This document shows positions 28,076 to 35,286 of a stretch of 64,000 bases of DNA, in pieces. A program made the translations under genes and the position numbers. The notes beneath the pieces were generated by a model that was not told the DNA's origin, ran no database searches, and saw nothing but the letters and a program-made list of their open reading frames with translations. The DNA comes from Microbispora triticiradicis. GTDB lineage: Bacteria > Actinomycetota > Actinomycetes > Streptosporangiales > Streptosporangiaceae. Position 1 is the stretch's first letter. Each line of letters opens with the position of its first letter. Where the stretch lies: NCBI GenBank assembly GCA_003260025.2, contig QFZU02000028.1, positions 36,450-100,449 of the forward strand, read 5' to 3'.

Positions 28076-30250
28076 CTACATGCCGGGATCCCGGCCGTTC
28101 CGCGGAGCGGCGGCCACGGCGGAGGCCGTCTGCGCGGCGACGAGCCGGGTGTAGCGCCCGCCCAGGGCCAGCAGCTCCTCGTGGGTGCCCCGCTCCACCA
28201 CAGTGCCCCGCTCGACGACCAGGATCAGGTCGGCGTCCCGCACCGTGCTCAGCCGGTGCGCGATCACGATGCGGGTCTGCGTCAGGCGGGACAGCCGCGC
28301 CTCGATGCCGGCCTCGGTCGCGCTGTCGAGGTTGCTGGTCGCCTCGTCCAGCAGCAGCACCCTGGGGCGGGGCAGCAGCGCGCGGGCCAGGGCGAGGCGC
28401 TGGCGCTGTCCACCCGACAGGCCGCCGCCCTCGACCAGGATCGTCTCGTAGCCCATCGGCATCGCCATGATCTCGTCGTGCAGGCCCGCGATCCGGGCCG
28501 CGTCGGCGATCCGGTCCAGGCCGGCCTCGGGGAGGTTGAGCGCGATGTTCTCCCGGATCGTCCCGGTGAACAGCGACGGGTCCTGGGTGACCACGCCGAA
28601 CTGGCGGCGCAGCGATCGCGGGTTGAGCTCGGCCGCGGGGACGCCGTCGTACCGGATCTCCCCGGCCGTCGGCTGGTACAGGGCGAGCAGGAGGCGGGCG
28701 AGCGTGCTCTTGCCCGACCCCGACGGACCGACCAGCGCGACCTTCTGCCCCGGCCGCACGACCAGTGAGACGTCGCGCAGCGTCCACGGGCCGCGCGGGT
28801 CGTGCCGGAAGCACACCCCGCGCAGCTCGATGCCGCCGCGTAGCCGCAGCACCTCGATCCCCGTGGACGGCTCGGGCTCGGAGGCGAGGATGTCCGACAG
28901 CCGGTCGAAGTGCGCCCCGGCCTGCTGAAGGCTGCGCAGGCTGGTCATCAGCGAACCGATCGGGGTGAGCGCGGCGGTGGCCAGGGCGTTCAGCGCGAGC
29001 AGCGTCCCGAGGCTCATCGACCCGTCGAGCACCCGCCACGCGCCCACCCACAGCAGCCCCAGCGGCGCGAGATGGCGCACCGCCCCGAGCGCCGCCTCGA
29101 CGAGCCCTCGGACGAGCCCTCCCCGCACGTCGGCGTCGAGCTGCCGGGCGAACAGGTCCGACCAGCGCTGCATCGCCCGCGGCTCGGCTCCGGACGCCTT
29201 GAGCGTCTCGATGCCCCCGAGGGCCTCCATCAGCCGGCCCTGCGTGACGGCGAGAGCGCCCAGCTCGCGTCTGGTCAGCTCGCCCACCCGGCGGGCGGTG
29301 CCGAGCAGGAGGGCGGCCTGCCCTGCCGCGAGCAACGCGAGGAAGGCGCCGAAGGCCGGGTCCCGGGCGAAGACGAGCAGCAGGTAGACCAGAGCCAGCG
29401 GCCCGTCGAGCAACGACGAGAGAATCTGCCCGGTCAGCGTCTCGCGCAGGGCGATGACGCTGTTCGACCGGTTCACCAGGTCTCCCTTGCCGCGCACCGC
29501 GAAGTACCGGTACGGCAGTGCGACAAGGTGCGACACCAGATTCCGCGTCACCTCGCCGTCGGTGCGCGAGCGGAGCGCGACGAGCAGCACCGAACGCAGG
29601 TAGCCCACCGCGAACTGGGTGACCACGGCGGCCAGCACGGCCACGCCGAGGAGGGCGAGAAGCCCGGAGTCCCCGCGCGGGAGGATCCGGTCGACGACGA
29701 CCTGGAACGCCGTCGCGAGCCCCAGGCCGAGCACCTGGAGCAGCACCGAGGCCGCGAGCACCTGGGTGAGCAGGCCCTTCCTGCGGAACACCAGGGCGCG
29801 CAGGAAGTCGCGCCGCCACGCCCGCGCCGCGCCGGACCGCACGCGGCGGAACCCCGGCTCCGGCTCGAACGCCAGCAGCACGCCGGTGAACCCGGCGTCG
29901 AACTCGGCGGGCGTGAGCCGCCTGCGTCCCTGGGCGGGGTCCACGATGTCCACGTGATCGGGGGTCCACCGCTCCACCACCACGAAGTGCTGGAAGTCCC
30001 AGTGGACGATCGCGGGCATGGGCACCCGCCCGAGGTCGGCCGGCTCCAGCGAGAACGCCCTGGCCTTGAGGCCGAACTCCCGTGCGGCGCGGACGACGGC
30101 CAGCGCGCTCAGGCCGTCCCTGCCCACCTGGAGGTGGTCGGTGACCTCCTGCACGGTGGTGCGGTGGCCGTGGAAGGACAGGATCACGGCCAGACAGGCC
30201 GCGCCGCACTCGGTCGCCGAGTTCTGCAGGAAGACCGGGACCCGTCTCAC
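28076..30250 (-). CDS. Peptidase-containing ABC exporter (C39 peptidase-TMD-NBD)
   Basis: 724 residues. The N-terminal C39 peptidase has Gln9, Cys15 (QNSATECGAACLAVI), His88 (HWDFQHFVVVERW) and Asp104 (IVDPAQG), the full catalytic set for cleaving after double-glycine leaders. The ABC membrane domain follows (about 160-440, six hydrophobic segments), then the ATPase: Walker A GPSGSGKST, Q-loop VTQDPSLFTGTIRENI, signature LSGGQRQRLALARAL, Walker B VLLLDEATSNLDS. The GTG at 30250 overlaps the preceding stop as GTGA, so it is the real start; the longer frame to 30316 is rejected. It should remove the leader of the peptide encoded at 32471 and export the core. Last gene of the RiPP operon. Confidence 0.95.
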   Translation of the reverse strand: MRRVPVFLQNSATECGAACLAVILSFHGHRTTVQEVTDHLQVGRDGLSALAVVRAAREFGLKARAFSLEPADLGRVPMPAIVHWDFQHFVVVERWTPDHVDIVDPAQGRRRLTPAEFDAGFTGVLLAFEPEPGFRRVRSGAARAWRRDFLRALVFRRKGLLTQVLAASVLLQVLGLGLATAFQVVVDRILPRGDSGLLALLGVAVLAAVVTQFAVGYLRSVLLVALRSRTDGEVTRNLVSHLVALPYRYFAVRGKGDLVNRSNSVIALRETLTGQILSSLLDGPLALVYLLLVFARDPAFGAFLALLAAGQAALLLGTARRVGELTRRELGALAVTQGRLMEALGGIETLKASGAEPRAMQRWSDLFARQLDADVRGGLVRGLVEAALGAVRHLAPLGLLWVGAWRVLDGSMSLGTLLALNALATAALTPIGSLMTSLRSLQQAGAHFDRLSDILASEPEPSTGIEVLRLRGGIELRGVCFRHDPRGPWTLRDVSLVVRPGQKVALVGPSGSGKSTLARLLLALYQPTAGEIRYDGVPAAELNPRSLRRQFGVVTQDPSLFTGTIRENIALNLPEAGLDRIADAARIAGLHDEIMAMPMGYETILVEGGGLSGGQRQRLALARALLPRPRVLLLDEATSNLDSATEAGIEARLSRLTQTRIVIAHRLSTVRDADLILVVERGTVVERGTHEELLALGGRYTRLVAAQTASAVAAAPRNGRDPGM

Positions 30251-30423
30251 CCGCCACCCCTCAGGACCAGAGCGGTGAGAACGGCCAGCCCCGAGGTGAG
30301 CACCGCGACCGCGCACCAGAGCAGGACGAGCGCACGGCCGCCGACCTCCTTGACGGCGGCCGGGGCGGACGGCGGGGCGGAATGGCGGCGCAGCGCCTCG
30401 GCGCGGAAGATCCGTCCGTTCAC
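30247..30423 (-). CDS. 58-residue single-span membrane protein, resembles the N-terminal stub of a HlyD-type adaptor
   Basis: The GTG start overlaps the stop of the preceding gene (GTGA at 30423-30420), and its own stop overlaps the exporter start in the same way, so its size of 58 residues is well fixed. It begins NGRIFRAEALRRHSAP, very like the cytoplasmic N-terminus of membrane-fusion proteins that work with C39 exporters (I-F-R-x-E-A-L-x-x-H), then has one membrane helix (ALVLLWCAVAVLTSGLAVLT) and stops with RGGG. The whole extracytoplasmic adaptor part is missing. It may dock on the exporter's peptidase or membrane domain; this is inference. It could instead be an immunity peptide. Confidence 0.75.
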   Translation of the reverse strand: MNGRIFRAEALRRHSAPPSAPAAVKEVGGRALVLLWCAVAVLTSGLAVLTALVLRGGG

Positions 30424-31391
30424 CGCGTGCCGGTCCGCGCCGTGGTTCCCCAGAACCATTCGATCTTCGCGGCCCGGCGGCGTTCGTCGATCCACCGGTC
30501 GAAGACCCGCCGTTCGACGCGGCGGCGCGTGTCCGCGTCGAGCTCGGCGCCGGCCACGGAGATCACCTTGAGCAGGACGTCCGGGGCGGGCGAGACGACG
30601 TCGCCGGGGCGGGCGGTGCCTATTTCGGCCGCGGGCACGTCCTCGACGACCAGCCGGGCGCCGCGCGTCCGCTCCGCCAGCGCGAAGAAGCCGGCTCCGG
30701 CGTCGATCTCAGCCGCCGCCCGCCGGGCCGCCTCGGAGCCGGGAAAGGTGAGGCGGGCGACCCGGGCCGTGCCGAACTCCTCCCGGTGCTCCTCGAAGTA
30801 GGGCTCGACCCGTCCGGCCGTCACCCGCTCGCGGACGCGGGCGGCGGCCACCTCCCCCGCGACCAGCTCCTGGAGGTCCACCACGGTGAGGGAGCGGCGG
30901 TCCATCCACTCGCGCGTCCGTTCCGCGGTGAGCAGTCCCCGGGCGCGCCGGAACGCGTCCACCGCCTCCTGGATCTCGTGGTCGGAGAGCTCCACCGGCG
31001 CCTCCTCCAGCTCCGCCTGGACGAGGGCGGCGGCGACGATCCGGTCCACCAGCCGGGCCTCGTCCCACAGGAAGTCGAGCCAGGCGACCGCGTCGACCAC
31101 CTTGACCCCGACTCCGTCGATCCGCAGCAGCAGCATCTCGCCGGCCCGCTGCACGCCCCGCAGGGGCCAGGGCAGGGCGCGGTCGGGGCTCCAGGACAGC
31201 GACACCGTCCCCTCCCCCGGCCGTTTGATCAGAAGGTCGTAGTGGAGTGAGTCGTCGTAGTCCTCCCGCTGCCACAGCAGCCGGAAGCGCACGCCGGGAT
31301 GGCGCTCCCGCAGCTCACCCAGGCGTTCCTGGGCCTCGGACGGGTCGAGGCCGTCCAGGCCGCGGAGGGTTTCAAGGGCGTCCGGCAACAT
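30420..31391 (-). CDS. PpiC-related peptide maturation protein
   Basis: A 323-residue cytoplasmic protein. Middle and C-terminal parts have a SurA/PpiC-like plan: helical lead-in (LSDHEIQEAVDAFRRARGLL, RRSLTVVDLQELVAGEVAAA), YFEEHREEFGTARVARLTFP, a rotamase-like segment (AAEIDAGAGFFALAERTRG) and a C-terminal helix. The N-terminal ~110 residues (GVRFRLLWQREDYDDSLHYD, GTVSLSWSPDRALPWPLRG) are specific to this group. I recall a family described as a putative peptide maturation system protein related to PpiC that goes with ATP-grasp RiPP enzymes; this fits. It may present the precursor or fold it; no signal peptide. GAGGAG precedes ATG 31391; 20 bases overlap with the ATP-grasp gene. Confidence 0.78.
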   Translation of the reverse strand: MLPDALETLRGLDGLDPSEAQERLGELRERHPGVRFRLLWQREDYDDSLHYDLLIKRPGEGTVSLSWSPDRALPWPLRGVQRAGEMLLLRIDGVGVKVVDAVAWLDFLWDEARLVDRIVAAALVQAELEEAPVELSDHEIQEAVDAFRRARGLLTAERTREWMDRRSLTVVDLQELVAGEVAAARVRERVTAGRVEPYFEEHREEFGTARVARLTFPGSEAARRAAAEIDAGAGFFALAERTRGARLVVEDVPAAEIGTARPGDVVSPAPDVLLKVISVAGAELDADTRRRVERRVFDRWIDERRRAAKIEWFWGTTARTGTR

Positions 31392-32388
31392 GCGCGGTCT
31401 CCTCTCCGACCGTGCCGTACATCAACAGATCACACAGCGCCGCGCCGATCGGCAGGCCCGTGGCCTTCTCGATCCAGAGCCACTGGCCACTGGGGTTGAC
31501 TTCGAGGAAGACGTAACGCCCGTCGGGGGTGAGGATGAGATCGATCGCTCCGTAGCGCAGGCCGAGCCGCCGCACGATCCGCAGGCAGCGCTCGGCCACC
31601 TCCGGCGGCAGCTCGTGCACCTCGTGGCGGGTGCCGCCCGGGTCGTAGCGGCGCCAGTCGAGCCTCGTGTGATTGCTCTCCTGCGAGTGGATCTCCGCCG
31701 CGAAGACGGCCCGCCCCACGACGGTCACCCGCAGTTCGACCCGCTTGGGCACGTACTCCTGGACGACCACCGGGCCGAACCTGATCGCGTCCGCGTACGT
31801 CACATCCCGGGTGGACACCGGTTCCGACATCCGGGCCACGCCCTCCCCGTCGGCGCGGGAGCCGGCGGGAACGCCCAGGGGCTTGTTGATGACGCGGCCC
31901 TGGTGCCGGTTGTAGAAGTCCAGGAACTCGTCGGGGTCGTTGGTGATCAGCGTGTCCGGCAGCTCGAATCCGAGACGACCGGCCAGGGCCAGCTGTGACG
32001 ACTTGCGCTGGGCCAGCCTCACCCGTTCCCTGGGCGCGGGGACCATGCGGCAGTCGAGCTGCTCCCACAGGTCCCCGGCGAACACCGCGCACTCCTGCTC
32101 CATGTGGGCACGTGCCACCGGGTCGGTGATCTCGGGATGCGCGACGGGAGCCTGAGGACGGCGGAACCACAACGCCGTCAGACGGTCGAGATCAACGTCC
32201 GCCTTCTCCGTGCGCAGCCGCCGCCGCACCCGCCCGTCACGGTGGTAGACCGCGTCGAGCACCGCGTGGACCGGATAGCCGGCCGGGTCGAAGACGACCG
32301 CTTCCGCCCCTCGCGCGGCCAGCAAACGGGCCACGTGCTCGGCATGGGAGTCTCCGTCGATCGTGAGGATGAGTATTTCGCCGGACAT
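31372..32388 (-). CDS. ATP-grasp peptide ligase, MvdC/MvdD-like (graspetide synthetase)
   Basis: A 338-residue ATP-grasp enzyme of the group that makes microviridin-type peptides: it activates Asp/Glu side chains as acyl phosphates and joins them to Ser/Thr (ester) or Lys (amide). Family marks: ILILTIDGDSHAEHV at the N-terminus, ALWFRRPQAP near 85, RLAQRKSSQLALAGRLGFEL near 128, KPLGVP, VVVQEYVPKRVELRVTVVG near 205, and metal-binding ...YVFLEVNPSGQWLWIEKATG near 305. The N-P-x-G-Q-W-x-W block is typical of this RiPP group, not of RimK or glutathione synthetase. Its substrate should be the peptide at 32471, 82 bases upstream. Linkage type cannot be predicted. Confidence 0.92.
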   Translation of the reverse strand: MSGEILILTIDGDSHAEHVARLLAARGAEAVVFDPAGYPVHAVLDAVYHRDGRVRRRLRTEKADVDLDRLTALWFRRPQAPVAHPEITDPVARAHMEQECAVFAGDLWEQLDCRMVPAPRERVRLAQRKSSQLALAGRLGFELPDTLITNDPDEFLDFYNRHQGRVINKPLGVPAGSRADGEGVARMSEPVSTRDVTYADAIRFGPVVVQEYVPKRVELRVTVVGRAVFAAEIHSQESNHTRLDWRRYDPGGTRHEVHELPPEVAERCLRIVRRLGLRYGAIDLILTPDGRYVFLEVNPSGQWLWIEKATGLPIGAALCDLLMYGTVGEETAHVAGRP

Positions 32389-32421
32389 CTCTCGCTCTTC
32401 CTGGTCTGGCTTCCCGATCGG

Positions 32422-32450
32422 GCGCGGGGCGCCGGAAGGACGCCCCGCGC
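32422..32450 (-). terminator. Attenuating hairpin between precursor and ligase genes
   Basis: GCGCGGGGCG, nine-base loop, CGCCCCGCGC: a perfect 10-bp GC stem in the 82-bp gap after the precursor gene. There is no T-run, so it would be a partial terminator or an mRNA-stabilising end, as often seen behind RiPP precursor genes that must be made in excess. Confidence 0.7.
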
Positions 32451-32470
32451 GGTCAAGCGGAAGCGGTCGC

Positions 32471-32623
32471 TCAGAAGTCGAGGTCCTTGGCGTCGACGGT
32501 GCCGTCCGGGGTCATGACCTGGCTCGACCACTCGAACTTCCGGCCGCCGTTGACGAGGCGGAGGTCTCCCTCGTCGAGCTCCGGCCCGGCCGCCGCGATG
32601 TCGTCAATTCTGATCTTGGACAT
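32471..32623 (-). CDS. RiPP precursor peptide with double-glycine leader (putative graspetide)
   Basis: 50 residues; ATG 32623 with GGGAGGG six bases upstream. The leader (1-27) is MSKIRIDDIAAAGP followed by ELDEGDLRLVNGG. Counted back from the cleavage site it has Leu-12, Asp-8, Leu-7, Val-4, Gly-2, Gly-1, the classic pattern recognised by C39 peptidases. The core (28-50) begins RKFEWSSQVM and ends TPDGTVDAKDLDF. It holds hydroxyl/amine residues (K29, S33, S34, T38, T42, K46) and carboxyl residues (E31, D40, D44, D47, D49), what an ATP-grasp ligase needs to form side-chain rings. No Cys, so lanthionine chemistry is excluded. I do not recognise the core sequence. Confidence 0.88.
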   Translation of the reverse strand: MSKIRIDDIAAAGPELDEGDLRLVNGGRKFEWSSQVMTPDGTVDAKDLDF

Positions 32624-32695
32624 TGTGATCCCTCCCGCCGCCCGGGGACGGCGCGTTCTCCGATGTGACGGCACCCGCTCGGGCGCCGGACACAG

Positions 32696-32701
32696 ACGTT
32701 A
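32696..32701 (-). promoter_or_regulatory. Possible -10 box of the RiPP operon
   Basis: TAACGT on the minus strand about 73 bases before ATG 32623; no convincing -35 at the right distance. Weak evidence, listed because this gap must hold the operon promoter. Confidence 0.25.
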
Positions 32702-32791
32702 GGAGGGCCTTCTCGACACCCGCTTCGCACGACCTTGGGAACGGCTAAACGGTCGCTTGTGGTCGATCACCGGCAGGGACCGCGGGGACAC

Positions 32792-33481
32792 CTACAGACC
32801 GGTGTCCCGGGCGTTCCGCGGATGAGCCACGGGGGTGAAGGCGGCGTCCACCAGCCCGAACCGGTGCGCCATCACCGCCGCCTGCGTGCGGTTGCGCAGG
32901 CCCAGCTTCTCGGTGATGGCGGCGACGTGGCTCTTCACGGTCGTGACGCCCACGTGCAGCCGCCCGGCGATCTCGGCGTTGGACAGGCCCACGCCGATCA
33001 GCGTCAGCACCTGCGACTCGCGCTCGGTCAGGGCCGCCGGCGGCGGCAGCGCCTGCCGCTCGGCGGCCAGGGCCCGCTCGACGACCCGCCGCAGCACCGA
33101 CGGCGCGAGCGGGGGCTCTCCCACCGCGGCCCGCCGCACGGCCTCGACCATGTGGGCGGGCGGGTCGTCCTTGACCAGGAAACCGAGCGCGCCCGCGCCC
33201 AGCGCGGCGTAGAGGTCCTCGTCCTCGGAGAACGTGGTGAGCACGACGATCCGCGCGGACGGCCGGGCGGCGAGGATCCTGCGGGTGGCCTCCAGCCCGT
33301 CGACGCGCGGCATGCGCAGGTCCATCAGCACGACGTCGGGGTGGTGCCGCTCGGCCAGCCGCACGGCCTCGGCTCCGTCGGCGGCCTCGCCGCACACCTC
33401 CATGTCCCCGGCCGCCTCCAGCATCATGCGGACGCCGGCCCGTACGAGGGCCTGGTCGTCGGCGACGACGACGCGGATCAC
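32792..33481 (-). CDS. NarL/LuxR-type response regulator
   Basis: A 229-residue two-component response regulator. Receiver domain: DDQALVRAG near residue 9, phosphorylation site Asp54 in VVLMDLRMPRVDGLEA, Thr in VVLTTFSEDED, Lys in GFLVKDDPP. C-terminal LuxR helix-turn-helix: LTERESQVLTLIGVGLSNAE, IAGRLHVGVTTVKSHVAAI. Such DesR/LiaR-like regulators act as phospho-dependent dimers on inverted repeats. Its start codon overlaps the kinase stop by four bases (ATGA). It precedes the RiPP operon on the same strand with a 168-bp gap, so it may or may not control it. Confidence 0.95.
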   Translation of the reverse strand: MIRVVVADDQALVRAGVRMMLEAAGDMEVCGEAADGAEAVRLAERHHPDVVLMDLRMPRVDGLEATRRILAARPSARIVVLTTFSEDEDLYAALGAGALGFLVKDDPPAHMVEAVRRAAVGEPPLAPSVLRRVVERALAAERQALPPPAALTERESQVLTLIGVGLSNAEIAGRLHVGVTTVKSHVAAITEKLGLRNRTQAAVMAHRFGLVDAAFTPVAHPRNARDTGL

Positions 33482-35133
33482 GCGAACCTCCCTCTCACGC
33501 AGCGGTCGGGCGGGCTCTCACACGCGCCCTGGGGCGGGATGGGCAGCGAGGCGGTCAGCCGCCACCCGCCGTCCCCCGCCGGGCCCGCGGTGACGCGCCC
33601 CCCGAAGGCGCGGGCCCGCTCCCGCATGCCCGCGATGCCCTGGCCGTTGGACGGCAGCGCCTCCGGCGGGCGGGCCGGGCCCGGGCCGTTGCGCACTTCC
33701 ACCTCCAGCGCGCCCTCGCGCGTCCGCACGCCGACCTCGGCCCAGGCGCCGGGCCCCACGTGTTTCAGCACGTTGGTGAGCCCCTCCTGGACGATTCTGG
33801 CCGCCGCCGCGCGCAGCACCAGCGGGGCCAGGCACGCCTCGGGCGACTGCCGCAGGTCGACGTGCAGGCCGGCCGCCGACATCCGCGCCACGGCGTCCCG
33901 CAGCACGTCGCCGGGGTCGGCGAGCATGTCCGCGAGCGGGAGGTCGTCGCGCAGCGCCTCGGCGGGATCGCGCAGCACGGTGAGCAGGCCGCGCAGGTCC
34001 TCCAGGACGCGGTGCCCGGTCTCCCGGATGTCGTCCAGCGCCTCGGCGGCCGGGCCGTCCGCCCCGGCGTACTGGGCCGCGCTCGCCCGCAGGACCATCG
34101 CCCCCACATGGTGGGCCACGATGTCGTGGACCTCGCGGGCGATCCGCTCCCGCTCGGCCAGCCGCCCGGCCCTGGCCCGCTCGGCGGCCAGCTCGGCCGC
34201 GTGCCTGGCCTGCGCCTGCCGCGCGCCGACGTAGCGGCCGATCGCCACCGGGGCGGTCACCATCGTCATCAGCGCCACCACCCGGAACGGGGTGACGTCG
34301 GCCGGGTCGTCCACGGTCACGACGGCGGAGACCGAGCAGGTCAGCGCGTACGCCGCGGCGAGCCACGGCCAGGCGGCGCGGGTCGCGAACACGCCGAGGG
34401 CCACCAGGGCGAGCAGTTGCAGGCTGTTGCCGGTCCTCGGGACGTACTGGTCGGCGACGACCAGCGTGAGGCTCTCCAGCAGCAGGACCGCGCCGGGCAG
34501 GTGCCGCACGACGCCCAGCGCGAGCCCCGCGAGCATCACCCCCAGCGCGACCGCCCACACCGGCGGCACCCCGCTGTGCCAGTACGGCCAGGTGGTGAGC
34601 ACCGCCAGCGCCACCCCGCCGCCGGCGAGGAGAAGGTCGAGCAGCGGGGCCGGGTCCTCCCTGCGCCGCCCCTCCTGCGTGCGCAGATAACCGCCGATCA
34701 GCACCGGGGCGGCGATCAGGCCGGCCGAGTAGAACCACGTGTTCGCGGTGAGCGCGATGCCGGGGTCGGCGAGGTTCACGGCCGTCGCGACGCAGGCGAG
34801 CACGGCCGCCGGCGCCGTCCAGCCCCACCCGCGCCCCCGGGCCAGTACGCCCACCGCGATGGGCAGCAGGATCTGGACGGTGTTGACGGTGAACGCGCCG
34901 ACCTGGTCGCAGCCCACCAGCAGCACGGCCAGGTAGACGGCCACCGGACCGGGCCATCGGCGCACCAGCCCCATCGGCAGCCCGGCCAGCAGCGCGAGTC
35001 CCAGCCCCACCCACACCGGGGCCGGACCGCTCCGGCCCGTCCAGGTTCCCGCGCTGACCAGCACGTCGAGGCCGGTCCCGCTCACCGCGAGGAACACGTC
35101 GAGGACCGGGCCACGCGAAAAGGGCCGCCGCAT
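33478..35133 (-). CDS. Sensor histidine kinase (HisKA_3, NarL-system type)
   Basis: A 551-residue membrane kinase. The first ~290 residues are mostly hydrophobic, with two clusters of several membrane helices separated near residue 155 by a short charged loop (LRTQEGRRREDPAP), and no large extracellular sensor, so a membrane or intramembrane cue is likely. The dimerisation/phosphoacceptor region has REVHDIVAHHVGAMVLRAS with His336. The ATPase part has IVQEGLTNVLKHVGPGAW (N box), then NGQGIAGMRERARAFGG (G box). It phosphorylates the regulator encoded directly after it (4-bp overlap). A 24-bp palindrome 32 bp upstream is a candidate autoregulatory site. Confidence 0.93.
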   Translation of the reverse strand: MRRPFSRGPVLDVFLAVSGTGLDVLVSAGTWTGRSGPAPVWVGLGLALLAGLPMGLVRRWPGPVAVYLAVLLVGCDQVGAFTVNTVQILLPIAVGVLARGRGWGWTAPAAVLACVATAVNLADPGIALTANTWFYSAGLIAAPVLIGGYLRTQEGRRREDPAPLLDLLLAGGGVALAVLTTWPYWHSGVPPVWAVALGVMLAGLALGVVRHLPGAVLLLESLTLVVADQYVPRTGNSLQLLALVALGVFATRAAWPWLAAAYALTCSVSAVVTVDDPADVTPFRVVALMTMVTAPVAIGRYVGARQAQARHAAELAAERARAGRLAERERIAREVHDIVAHHVGAMVLRASAAQYAGADGPAAEALDDIRETGHRVLEDLRGLLTVLRDPAEALRDDLPLADMLADPGDVLRDAVARMSAAGLHVDLRQSPEACLAPLVLRAAAARIVQEGLTNVLKHVGPGAWAEVGVRTREGALEVEVRNGPGPARPPEALPSNGQGIAGMRERARAFGGRVTAGPAGDGGWRLTASLPIPPQGACESPPDRCVRGRFA

Positions 35134-35164
35134 GGGGGAACGCTACCGAACTCCCGGGGCGGTG

Positions 35165-35188
35165 GCGGTCCTCCGGCCGGAGGACCGC
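35165..35188. promoter_or_regulatory. 24-bp perfect palindrome between kinase and methyltransferase genes
   Basis: The 12-base arm GCGGTCCTCCGG is followed without a spacer by its exact complement (CCGGAGGACCGC). It lies 32 bp upstream of the kinase start and about 86 bp upstream of the divergent leaderless promoter at 35274. Candidate binding site for the response regulator or another dimeric factor. Confidence 0.65.
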
Positions 35189-35273
35189 GCCTCCTCCTTC
35201 TGGCCGCCCTTCGTGCGCCGACCGGCCGCCAGGTCGGCCCGTACTGCGGGCGGGCGGGGGCGGTGGCGCGCCC

Positions 35274-35279
35274 TAGCGT
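35274..35279 (+). promoter_or_regulatory. Putative -10 box of the methyltransferase gene (leaderless)
   Basis: TAGCGT ends seven bases before ATG 35287; no ribosome-binding site precedes the ATG. Confidence 0.45.
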
Positions 35280-35286
35280 GACCGGC

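Noticed and set aside
30251..30316. Longer N-terminus for the C39 exporter
   Set aside because: The GTGA overlap at 30250 and the position of the peptidase Gln/Cys motif fix the start; the extra residues are Arg/Gly-rich shadow of the adaptor stub gene.
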